DNA of 64,000 nt, from contig NZ_QGTS01000001.1 of assembly GCF_003182475.1 (NCBI RefSeq), forward strand, positions 417,980 to 481,979, given 5' to 3'. A program made the position numbers and the translations under genes. The stretch is from Mangrovibacter plantisponsor (lineage in GTDB: Bacteria; Pseudomonadota; Gammaproteobacteria; Enterobacterales; Enterobacteriaceae). This document shows, in pieces, positions 41,706 through 49,762 of this stretch. Position 1 is the first letter of the stretch; every line of letters begins with the position of its first letter. Under the pieces are notes generated by a model. The model was not told where the DNA came from and ran no database searches. It saw only the letters and a program-made list of their open reading frames with translations.

Positions 41706-42395
41706 ATGTCAGATCTAGCTCCCCCGAATGATAAAAAACTTGAAGTAACAATGGCTCTAATTAAAGGAGCGTTAGGTTCGATACCGTTCGTAGGTTCAGT
41801 AGCAACTGAACTTACAGGATTAATTGACCCTTTCGAAGCCCGTAAAGATAAATGGGCAAGAACTATAGCCAAAGTTGTAGAGGAGATAAGAGAGAGTCAA
41901 AAAATACTTCCTGAAACGTTAGCAGCTAATGAGAGCTTTATCTCATTCCTTTATCAGTCAACACACATTGCTATCTTAAATCATCAGCAGGAAAAAACTG
42001 AAGCTCTACGAAATGCTCTGATCTCGACAGTGTCGTTACGTTTACCTTCAGAAGAAATTATTTTTCAGTACCTCCGATATATAGACGAGTTGACTGTTTC
42101 ACATATTAATATCCTATCATTTATAAATGAGCATGCTGAAACATATGCTAAGCATCATAGTCTTGAGGAGGTACTAATAACTACCGAGCAACATTTTTCC
42201 ACAACATTTGAGCGAAGCCATTTCAGAGCAATTATGTATGATCTGGCAAATCGCTCGTTAGTTCAATTTACTGACTTGGATGATTTTGATGAGTTTGCAT
42301 CGGGGGTTGCATCAATAATTACTGAGCAATCCAGCAAAAAGCCTATGAATATTACTCAGTTAGGTAAAGGATTCCTAGATTTTATTCGCCGTTGA
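41706..42395 (+). CDS. Hypothetical protein downstream of the Detocs-like genes, 229 aa
   Basis: Not recognised with certainty. Near the N-terminus is a glycine-rich hydrophobic stretch GSIPFVGSVATELTGLIDPFE, followed by a charged helical region (RKDKWARTIAKVVEEIRES) and a helical C-terminus. Proteins with a similar IPxVGS segment and helical tail are common as hypothetical genes in accessory DNA. ATG 41706 with AAAGG SD, 202 bp after dtcC, low GC like the operon. It ends 60 bp before attR. It may be an independent cargo gene. Confidence 0.7.
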   Translation: MSDLAPPNDKKLEVTMALIKGALGSIPFVGSVATELTGLIDPFEARKDKWARTIAKVVEEIRESQKILPETLAANESFISFLYQSTHIAILNHQQEKTEALRNALISTVSLRLPSEEIIFQYLRYIDELTVSHINILSFINEHAETYAKHHSLEEVLITTEQHFSTTFERSHFRAIMYDLANRSLVQFTDLDDFDEFASGVASIITEQSSKKPMNITQLGKGFLDFIRR

Positions 42396-42457
42396 TCAAC
42401 TCAAAAATCTGGTATCCTTTCCCTTCGGGTATTTTAGAAACTGCCATGACACGAGTT

Positions 42458-42504
42458 TTGAAAATCCCCGTGTCCTTGGTTCGATTCCGAGTCCGGGCAC
42501 CACT
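42458..42504 (+). repeat. attR: 47 bp direct repeat of the tRNA-Phe 3' end
   Basis: Identical to 26946-26992, covering the 3' part of tRNA-Phe from the anticodon loop through CCA. The tRNA terminator hairpin (CCCAGCC / GGCTGGG and T-run) follows at 42518. It marks the right end of the island. Confidence 0.95.
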
Positions 42505-42636
42505 CATTCAGAGAACCCAGCCTATGGCTGGGTTTTTGCTTTTCTGAGGCCGGACTCTCCATCGAACTTCGTTTGTGACAAAACGTGGTATCTGCGTAAT
42601 CCTTTTTTAAATAACAACTTCTTTGATTACCAATAG

Positions 42637-43023
42637 TTATTGGCTGGTGCTAACCCAGTAAACCACATTCACCAATGCCGCCAGCCACAATAAAATCAGT
42701 GAGACGATTGCCCGGTAAAATAGCCTTACAGCACCACGCCAGCGTTGAGCTATATCCCGCACTTCACCGGAACGCTCACCCCAGATACACGCCATACCAG
42801 CGTCAAATTCCAGTAAATTCTCATTGTTTTCAATTAACTGAAACAGCCGCCCATCAAGCCACAACCGCCAACAGTAATAATGCGTGGAGATAAACAACAC
42901 CAACGAAACCAGGCTTCCCCACGACGCTAAATGCAGAAACCCGACGAACAATGGCGGCAGCGTCAGCGCGGCAAAATAACGCCATGAAGACAAATGAATA
43001 CGCATAATCCGGTGAGTTAGCAT
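42637..43023 (-). CDS. Small membrane protein at the end of the ynb-like operon
   Basis: 128 aa with hydrophobic segments at about residues 14-30, 33-48 and 105-122, so probably three membrane helices. Not recognised. The ATG at 43023 overlaps the stop of the PAP2-phosphatase gene (ATGCTAA), which supports this start over the open extension and implies translational coupling. Context suggests a role with the lipid enzymes upstream. Confidence 0.75.
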   Translation of the reverse strand: MLTHRIMRIHLSSWRYFAALTLPPLFVGFLHLASWGSLVSLVLFISTHYYCWRLWLDGRLFQLIENNENLLEFDAGMACIWGERSGEVRDIAQRWRGAVRLFYRAIVSLILLWLAALVNVVYWVSTSQ

Positions 43024-44357
43024 GATGTCTGGCATTGGGTCTCTCTGAGGTGTGTTGCCCGGTAATGTTCCAGTAACGCGATATGTGCCGGGGTAAAAAC
43101 CACTTGCGGTCGCTGGCACTTAATCAAATTAACAGCCTGCTCCACTGAAGACACATGAGCCCTGGTGAGCAACCAGGCAGCAACAACCGTTGCGCTGCGC
43201 GATAGCCCTAATGCACAGCACACCAATACATTGCCATGTGCCTGATGCAACTGTTCAAGGCAGCTCACTGCATGGCGCAGAGTGGGTTCATCTGGTGCGA
43301 CCAGGTCCATCAATGGGTGAGACAGCCAGTCTTGTGGCTGACTGCGGCACATGTGAAATTCAGCAGTAAGATCCAACACAGCAGCCTGCGAAACCTTCCT
43401 GCCTTTGGCAGGGAAACCACCCAGTGCCACCCCATCACACACCACATTGCTGTGGGCGAGATGGCGGGAAAACCAGGCTCTGGAAAGTGCAGCCCCCGCT
43501 AAGTAAGGCCATAATACGAGACGCGCAGACAGCGACAGCGTACCTGTACTGCTCTTCTGGAATATCGCCGTACCCAGCCCGGCATACCCAAGCGCGACCA
43601 CCAACACAGACAGTGCCGGCCAAAACAAGAAGTACCCGTAGGGGATAACGGCTCCCGCCAGAGCAAACAATATGCTGGCTGCACAATATTTCACGGCCAG
43701 GCGCAACGCCTGCTTACTCGGGCGCTGCCAGCACCAACGGCCTGAAACCGGCACCAGGTAGCTAACCAGAACCCCCACTATCAGCCCACTAATAACATCA
43801 ATAAAATGATGCTGCCAGGTTGTAAGAACGGATACGCCAATCAACAGAAACCACCCGGCACAGACCTGGCGCATTAAGCCGTGCAGGTGTTCCCGGAAGC
43901 GCAGCCATAAGATCCAGGCAAGGATGATATGCAGCGAAGGTGCCTGGTTATAAGGCAAGTCGAACTGCTCCAGTTGGTGAAACAACCAACCAAAAGCACC
44001 CGGAACATCCGGGCGCATAAAGGTAAATTTCAGCGGGAATAGCAGGAAACCGGTACAGGCAACCAAAGAGGCGGCGACTAAGCGCCAGGCATGCCGAGTC
44101 TGTTCTTGCCGCACAGTGCAGATAAACAGAGAAAGCCCGTACAGCAGGTCTATGCTCCAGTAAGGCACAATGGTCCAGGGCAGGAAAGGAATAGAGTGCT
44201 CCCAGTTAAACACCATGCTCCCCACACCAGCGCGGCTCGCGGTGAACTGATTCACCTGGCCGTAAGTCAGGAAAAAGAGCGGAGCCAGCAGCAACAGCCA
44301 GCAAACGCCACGCCGGTACAGCATAGCGCGATTCACCGCCAGGTCAGGTTCAGCCAT
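43017..44357 (-). CDS. ynbD: PAP2 - dual-specificity phosphatase membrane protein (YnbD-like)
   Basis: 446 aa. The N-terminal 230 residues hold several membrane helices with a PAP2-type pattern: PSLHIILAWILW and HHFIDVISG. After more membrane segments, the C-terminal 150 residues form a cytosolic dual-specificity phosphatase with the P-loop VCCALGLSRSATVV (C-x5-R; the usual His before Cys is Cys). E. coli YnbD has the same arrangement. Likely dephosphorylates a lipid phosphate. Overlaps its neighbours by 8 nt upstream and 7 nt downstream. Confidence 0.88.
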   Translation of the reverse strand: MAEPDLAVNRAMLYRRGVCWLLLLAPLFFLTYGQVNQFTASRAGVGSMVFNWEHSIPFLPWTIVPYWSIDLLYGLSLFICTVRQEQTRHAWRLVAASLVACTGFLLFPLKFTFMRPDVPGAFGWLFHQLEQFDLPYNQAPSLHIILAWILWLRFREHLHGLMRQVCAGWFLLIGVSVLTTWQHHFIDVISGLIVGVLVSYLVPVSGRWCWQRPSKQALRLAVKYCAASILFALAGAVIPYGYFLFWPALSVLVVALGYAGLGTAIFQKSSTGTLSLSARLVLWPYLAGAALSRAWFSRHLAHSNVVCDGVALGGFPAKGRKVSQAAVLDLTAEFHMCRSQPQDWLSHPLMDLVAPDEPTLRHAVSCLEQLHQAHGNVLVCCALGLSRSATVVAAWLLTRAHVSSVEQAVNLIKCQRPQVVFTPAHIALLEHYRATHLRETQCQTSC

Positions 44358-46113
44358 CGTGTTTTCTCACCGCCATGGATACCGTGAAAATGCCAAACTC
44401 ATCAATCAGTTGATGGCACTTTTCAAACCCTGCCTGCGCGACCAGTGAATCCATTTCCCCCTGGCTGCGCACCCGCATCATCCATGGAATACCATTACGG
44501 TGGCTGGTTAAGGTATACGCGATAGTTTTTAGTTGTGGGTGCCAGGGCTGGCCGGTATAAATCAATATGCCGCCGGGAGGAATGGCGGCTGCCAGGCCAG
44601 CTAAAGATGTGCTGACAGCGCTGTTGTCCTGGAATAATTCATAAAGCCCGGAAACAATACCCAGGGTTGGAGAGGGAGCCAACTCCGCCAGTGAACCGTA
44701 GTCAAATGCATCGCCGGTTGTGAACTGTGCCAGTTGGCCCAAGCCACGCGCTTCAATCATGGCCCGGCCTTTTTCCACATTCAGCTCACTGTAATCGCGC
44801 AATAATATGCTGTCGATACCCGCCTGTTTTTCCAGGGCATCCAGTACATAGCGGCCATGACCGGCGGCAATATCTACCACGCGAACTGGTTGGCCATTAC
44901 TGTGCAGCCTGGCAACGGCCTGTGCAATCATCTGTTGAAGATGCTCCTTGCGCACACGAATGCCCCGCCAGCCAATACTGCTGAGGTACTGGCGGTCAAT
45001 CATCCGCCCCAGTATCCCCTTCCCTTCAGGTTCATTACGGTAGACATAATCCAGAGTACTGCCAGAATCAAATCCGGTTTCATAGCCGAGACTCATTCCA
45101 CGAGACTGGCGGCCAAGTGTTTTCATGCCCAGGCTCAGCGCCGCATACCCGGCGCCTTCCAGTGAAAAGCGCCCAGGCGGTGCCTGCAATTCCCGGTATG
45201 CATCCGCACTGGGGCTCCAGCAATCTTCGCGGCTGTAATCAAACTGGCAGGGTTGTTGAGCATAAAGTTCACCAATGAAACGACGCATATGCCCGAAAGC
45301 CCGCGCACGCTCTTTTTCCCCCAGCGTATCGTGATAAAAGCCCGGTAAGATATGCTGCTCTTTTACCGGGCTACGCAGGCCAGCATAAAACTGCTGTTGT
45401 GGCTTTTGATGCACCACATAGTCATTGCCCGAAATCAGCAATTGGGTGGGAATGGTAATAGCAGCAGAGTCAGCAACAATACGTTCCGCCGTTTGGTAGA
45501 GATCCAGCAAAATGTTAACGGCAATTTGGCGGGTTATGAGTTTATCCTGCTCAAAGCTGGTAATACGCTCTTCATCGTGGCTGAGGAACTTCCCTTTGAC
45601 ATACGAGTTCACATAGAACAAGCCGCGAATGCGCTGTAGCAGCCCCAGGCCAGCCCGTGCAAAAGGCACATACAATTTAACTTTAAACGCAGGTGAAGCC
45701 AGCACCATACCGCGAATTTTTGGGGCATAGTCGTGCACCCAGGTAGCAACCAGAACAGCCCCTACACTCTGGGCAACCACCACAATTTGCTCAATGCTTA
45801 CCTGGGCATCTTGTGCCACAAAGCGCACGAACTCATCTACATCTCGCACTGAACGGGCAAGGCTGGGGCTGTACCCGCGTTCCCCGGGAGATTTTCCGTG
45901 CCCGCGGGCATCCCAGGCATAAAAGTGGGTATCCGGCATCAGTAGCTCATCAACAATATGTTGTAAGCGGCCGGAGTGCTCATGCCCGCGATGAAACATC
46001 ACTACCACTTTATGGCTGTTTGCCTCGGGTGCAGGCCAGTGGCGAAAGAACAGTTCAGTACCATCACTGGTTAAAAACTCACGCTCATTAAAGTGGCGGG
46101 TATCCTTACTCAT
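44350..46113 (-). CDS. ynbC: Alpha/beta hydrolase - methyltransferase fusion (YnbC-like)
   Basis: 587 aa, two domains. Residues about 15-290 are a serine lyso-lipase/aminopeptidase-type hydrolase with nucleophile elbow VVAQSVGAVL, the segment AWDARGHGKS and a late His in LPGFYHDTLGE. Residues about 340-585 are a class I SAM methyltransferase with motif I VRVVDIAAGHGRYVLDAL. E. coli YnbC (585 aa) matches in size and layout. The fusion suggests deacylation coupled to methylation of a lipid. Overlaps the PlsC-like gene and ynbD by 8 nt each. Confidence 0.87.
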   Translation of the reverse strand: MSKDTRHFNEREFLTSDGTELFFRHWPAPEANSHKVVVMFHRGHEHSGRLQHIVDELLMPDTHFYAWDARGHGKSPGERGYSPSLARSVRDVDEFVRFVAQDAQVSIEQIVVVAQSVGAVLVATWVHDYAPKIRGMVLASPAFKVKLYVPFARAGLGLLQRIRGLFYVNSYVKGKFLSHDEERITSFEQDKLITRQIAVNILLDLYQTAERIVADSAAITIPTQLLISGNDYVVHQKPQQQFYAGLRSPVKEQHILPGFYHDTLGEKERARAFGHMRRFIGELYAQQPCQFDYSREDCWSPSADAYRELQAPPGRFSLEGAGYAALSLGMKTLGRQSRGMSLGYETGFDSGSTLDYVYRNEPEGKGILGRMIDRQYLSSIGWRGIRVRKEHLQQMIAQAVARLHSNGQPVRVVDIAAGHGRYVLDALEKQAGIDSILLRDYSELNVEKGRAMIEARGLGQLAQFTTGDAFDYGSLAELAPSPTLGIVSGLYELFQDNSAVSTSLAGLAAAIPPGGILIYTGQPWHPQLKTIAYTLTSHRNGIPWMMRVRSQGEMDSLVAQAGFEKCHQLIDEFGIFTVSMAVRKHDG

Positions 46114-46741
46114 GCTGTTTCCTTGTGGTGAGTTGTTGTAATGCGATAAAGCGGTTTAATAAATCCTGCTTAAAGCGATTTTTATCCGCGTCAGAGTGAA
46201 GTGGGTTATCTACGTAGATATCAATAAAAAAGGGGACCGGGATTTTCTGGCCTTTCCCCATGGAGCGGTCAAGCCCATGCAAATACACCGGCGTAATAAG
46301 TACATCCGGGCACTGCTGGCTTAAATGCCAAATTCCCGACTTAATGGATGAAAATTTACCCGGTTCACCGCGTGTGCCTTCCGGGAAAATAATCACAATT
46401 TTGTTGTTTGCCAGCGCATCAGCACAGGCCTGCAAAGGGTTCGCCTGGTGAGCCCCCCGGTGTACCGGAATAATGCCAATCACCTTCAGGGCGAACCAAC
46501 TTATCAGCTTATTTTTGAGAAAGTAATCTGCGGCGGCAACCGGTTGAACATTAACCAGAGTTGAAAGAGGAAACAGGGTAAATAAGGTTAAAATATCCAG
46601 GTGGCTATTATGGTTGGCAACAATAATAGCCGGGCCGTTAACCGGGAGCTTTTTGCGCCCCGCGACAGACACCCCCAGCCATACCCAGACAACCGGGTAA
46701 GCGATACACAACGTAAAAATCCAGCGTAACAGGCGATTCAT
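46106..46741 (-). CDS. PlsC-type 1-acylglycerol-3-phosphate acyltransferase
   Basis: 211 aa with an N-terminal membrane anchor and the acyltransferase motifs NHNSHLD (NHx4D) near residue 43 and FPEGTRGEPG near 120, plus a proline-rich motif ITPVYLHGLDRS. It would acylate lysophosphatidate or a similar acceptor. I do not recall such a gene inside E. coli ynbABCD, so it appears to be an addition here. It overlaps ynbC by 8 nt and lies 9 bp after ynbB. Confidence 0.88.
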   Translation of the reverse strand: MNRLLRWIFTLCIAYPVVWVWLGVSVAGRKKLPVNGPAIIVANHNSHLDILTLFTLFPLSTLVNVQPVAAADYFLKNKLISWFALKVIGIIPVHRGAHQANPLQACADALANNKIVIIFPEGTRGEPGKFSSIKSGIWHLSQQCPDVLITPVYLHGLDRSMGKGQKIPVPFFIDIYVDNPLHSDADKNRFKQDLLNRFIALQQLTTRKQHE

Positions 46742-46750
46742 ACGCGCCCT

Positions 46751-47680
46751 CTACACATAGAAATAGTAATAGAAATGGAAAAACAGCGGCGCGGTATAAA
46801 TCAGGGAATCAAGCCGGTCGAGAATACCTCCGTGGCCTGGTAATAATTTCCCTGAATCTTTAACACCAAAATCACGTTTAATCGCCGACATCACCACATC
46901 ACCACAAAAACCGCTCAGCCCAATCACCAGGCCTGCAGCAAGGGAGTAATACCCGTTCATTGGTGTTAAAACTGGCCCCAAAATAACGGCGAGCAGCATC
47001 GTGGTAAACACCCCACCCAGCAGCCCGGCAAGCGTTTTATTTGGGCTGACCTTCGGGGTGACTTTTATTTTGCCCAGCGATTTGCCCCACAAATATTGAG
47101 CAATATCGTTTAGCTCAGTCAGAGCAACGAGGAAAACCACCAACAACGCTCCCGCTTTGGTTTCTGAACCCGGCAGCGTCAGTAAATAAGCAATATGACT
47201 TAACGCAAATACAGTGGTCATCATGCCCCAGTGCATGACACTGGCTGAATGCAGAAAACCTTTGGTATCGCCGACAACCACCATCCTGGCAGGCAGAAAT
47301 AAAAAAACATAAACCGGGATAAAGATAATAAACATGCCGTACCACGACATCCCCGTCCACAGATACTGCACCGGAATTGCGGCATACATCCACAATAACG
47401 GAATGCTGTCGGAACGCCGTGTTGGGGAAAGGGTCAGGAACTCTTTCAGTGCCAGAAAACTAATAAAACCGAAGAAAGTCAGTGCCAGCCATTTTGGCGA
47501 CAGCATCGCCAGAGAGAATAAAACGATAATCACCCACCAACTGGTCACCCGCTGCTGTAGCTCCAGCCAGTTTTTCTGCGGCCGCAATAGTTTTAGCCCA
47601 AGGGTAATCAGCGTTGCCAGAATTAAAATGCCGAATATGCTCCCAAGGCAAACATAAAGAAGGTGAGTTGAATCAGACAT
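46751..47680 (-). CDS. ynbB: CDP-diglyceride synthase paralogue (YnbB-like)
   Basis: 309 aa integral membrane protein with about eight helices and the CdsA signature MSAIKRDFGVKDSGKLLPGHGGILDRLDS (S-x-KR-x-KD-x-PGHGG-x-DR-x-DS) near residues 250-280. It would make CDP-diacylglycerol from phosphatidate and CTP. The ATG at 47680 has a perfect GGAGGT SD and overlaps ynbA by 8 nt; an upstream GTG is less likely. Confidence 0.92.
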   Translation of the reverse strand: MSDSTHLLYVCLGSIFGILILATLITLGLKLLRPQKNWLELQQRVTSWWVIIVLFSLAMLSPKWLALTFFGFISFLALKEFLTLSPTRRSDSIPLLWMYAAIPVQYLWTGMSWYGMFIIFIPVYVFLFLPARMVVVGDTKGFLHSASVMHWGMMTTVFALSHIAYLLTLPGSETKAGALLVVFLVALTELNDIAQYLWGKSLGKIKVTPKVSPNKTLAGLLGGVFTTMLLAVILGPVLTPMNGYYSLAAGLVIGLSGFCGDVVMSAIKRDFGVKDSGKLLPGHGGILDRLDSLIYTAPLFFHFYYYFYV

Positions 47681-48275
47681 GCGGCACCTCCATTGCACTA
47701 CGGCAACGGTTGATACAGGTCCAGACCAGAAGCAGTGCGGCCAAAATAAATACGTGATTCACCCAGGGGAGATATTCAGGCCAGATGGCGATAACCAGCC
47801 CAACCGCGCCAAAGAGAAATGCGCGGTCACTCTTCCCCAAAGGCCCACGATAATTACGCGTGCCCGTTAAAACCTGTGCCAGTACCCCGCAAAACTCCGT
47901 CAGCCATGACAGCAACACCACCAGCACAACGACAACTGGCGATACACCGGCAAGAAAAGCGAATGCCAGATACAGGCCGGCATCTGACACAATATCCCCA
48001 ACCTCATTCAGCACTGCCCCCATTACCGATTGCTGGTTAAATTCCCGGGCTAACATGCCATCTATGGCATTTAATGCCATGCGGAAAAACAAAAACAGCG
48101 GGAGTAAGGCAAATAATGCTGTATGCGGGACACAAATCAAAATGCCCCCCACCAGCAGTGATAACACCATAGCCAGCAAAGTGACCTGATTGGCGGTAAC
48201 ACCACGGGAATAAAGCCGGGCAACAAGGGGTCTTAACAAATTTTGGAACTGCGGTTTTATGTCATACAGCGTCAC
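47673..48275 (-). CDS. ynbA: CDP-alcohol phosphatidyltransferase-like protein (YnbA-like)
   Basis: 200 aa, about six membrane helices. The family motif is NAIDGMLAREFNQQ-SVMGAVLNEVGDIVSD: the DG, AR, G and last two Asp are kept, but the first Asp and the third Asp of the usual D-x2-DG-x2-AR-x8-G-x3-D-x3-D are Asn. I recall the same changes in E. coli YnbA, so they look like a subfamily feature. GTG start at 48275 with AGGAG SD, matching the E. coli start; the TTG extension is not conserved. First gene of the operon. Confidence 0.88.
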   Translation of the reverse strand: MTLYDIKPQFQNLLRPLVARLYSRGVTANQVTLLAMVLSLLVGGILICVPHTALFALLPLFLFFRMALNAIDGMLAREFNQQSVMGAVLNEVGDIVSDAGLYLAFAFLAGVSPVVVVLVVLLSWLTEFCGVLAQVLTGTRNYRGPLGKSDRAFLFGAVGLVIAIWPEYLPWVNHVFILAALLLVWTCINRCRSAMEVPHV

Positions 48276-48568
48276 GTTGTGGCTCCTGCCGTTTATTCTC
48301 AAAATGTATTAACTGGCTACAGAAAAAGAATGCCAATGGGATATCACAGACTGCGGTAATAACGCGGAAATACAGAGCAAATAGAAAGCGAGGCCAGGCA
48401 CTATTCTGGCTGAGTACGTTTATAGTTATAAAGGCAAGGGCCAATGATAAACATATTTGCTGTACTTACATACCGTTATTACCGAAATAGCGACCAAAAG
48501 TGGGAAGCAGGCAGCAAACCTGTATGCAGCGATTACACTTATCAGGATAAAAAGAACGGGAGCTTTTT
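48276..48568. promoter_or_regulatory. Divergent promoter region of the ynb-like operon and diguanylate cyclase gene
   Basis: 293 bp, AT-rich, between the ynbA start and the GGDEF gene start. Promoters for both directions must lie here. No specific operator recognised. Confidence 0.5.
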
Positions 48569-49708
48569 GTGAAGATATCGCCGCCACACGATAATCGGGT
48601 ATCTGAAACCGCACCTCAATGGTTGAACAGACATGATATGGTCAACCATGCGCTGGCCCGGGCTTTACCTTTCCTTGCCTGTGTCCACGCCACCTTTTCG
48701 CTGATGGTGCTGCTTCGTTTTAGATTAATGGGCTACGACGACGCAACCATTCTGACAGCGCGCGAGTTAATTCCAGTTATTGATATGCTCATGTGTGTAG
48801 TGCTGGCGGGAGTGGTAATGCTGGTTGTGCTGTCGCACCGCAAAATGATCTGTTCACCCCATTTCAGAATACGCTGCCAGGTTGTCTTACTTCTGCTGAG
48901 TGCCGCCTGGTCATTCAGCGCTTTTGTTTTCACCGCCTTCTGGCATTTGCCTTTTGCTTTCCCACTCAGTGTTACGCTGCTTCTGAGCACTGTGGTTGCG
49001 CTCTATTTTCACCTGAGTTTATTGCTCTGTTTTGTGTTGCCATTATGGTTTATGTCCTTCAGTGCCAGTTTGTATATCAATCAGGGTATTAATGCGCGGA
49101 TTTTGTTGATTTGGGGAGGTTGTACCCTGATTTTTATCTACAGCCGATGGCTACTGGTTCGCTGGTTTAATGAAGCCTGGCAACGCTATAACGAAAACCA
49201 GCTTCTGGTATCACGGCTGGACACAATGGCACACCAGGATGCACTCACCCAAACGGCCAACCGGCGGGCTCTGGAAGACCACCTGCAACACGCTGTTGCC
49301 CAACAAATTCCATTCAGCATCATCATTCTTGATGTCGATTACTTCAAACGTTACAACGATAATTATGGCCACCAGGCTGGCGATAAATGCCTGGCGAATG
49401 TTGCTGATGCCTTAAAAAGTGCGGTACGTACCCCAGAGGACCTGGTCGCCCGATATGGTGGCGAAGAGTTTGTCATTGTACTGCCTCATGCCAGCCAGCA
49501 AGACACTGAACGTGTTGCGCAACGTATTCAGCAATGCCTGGCGGAAAAAGCATTGCCTCACGAAAAGTCAGAAGTGAGTGGCTGGGTAACAGTGAGTATG
49601 GGGCTGGCAAATTCAGAGAACGGGAAAAATGCCAATGAGATTATTGCTACGGCTGATGCCGCACTTTACCGTGCAAAACAGTCAGGGCGTAACCGCTGGG
49701 CGTACTGA
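48569..49708 (+). CDS. Membrane diguanylate cyclase
   Basis: 379 aa. The N-terminal 190 residues hold about six hydrophobic segments (a MASE-like membrane sensor); the C-terminal GGDEF domain has DALTQTANRRALEDHL, the DVDYFKRYND metal site and the active GGEEF motif in ARYGGEEFVIVLPH. The product-inhibition RxxD site expected just before is not present (TPED). Makes cyclic di-GMP. GTG start with GGGAG SD. Divergent from the ynb-like operon. Confidence 0.9.
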   Translation: MKISPPHDNRVSETAPQWLNRHDMVNHALARALPFLACVHATFSLMVLLRFRLMGYDDATILTARELIPVIDMLMCVVLAGVVMLVVLSHRKMICSPHFRIRCQVVLLLLSAAWSFSAFVFTAFWHLPFAFPLSVTLLLSTVVALYFHLSLLLCFVLPLWFMSFSASLYINQGINARILLIWGGCTLIFIYSRWLLVRWFNEAWQRYNENQLLVSRLDTMAHQDALTQTANRRALEDHLQHAVAQQIPFSIIILDVDYFKRYNDNYGHQAGDKCLANVADALKSAVRTPEDLVARYGGEEFVIVLPHASQQDTERVAQRIQQCLAEKALPHEKSEVSGWVTVSMGLANSENGKNANEIIATADAALYRAKQSGRNRWAY

Positions 49709-49726
49709 ATCCGAGGGGAGAATGCT

Positions 49727-49754
49727 GGGTGGCAGCATATTTTTGCTGCCACCC
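49727..49754. terminator. Bidirectional terminator between the GGDEF and porin genes
   Basis: Perfect 10 bp stem GGGTGGCAGC / GCTGCCACCC, loop ATATTTTT, between convergent genes. Confidence 0.75.
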
Positions 49755-49762
49755 AAACAGGT

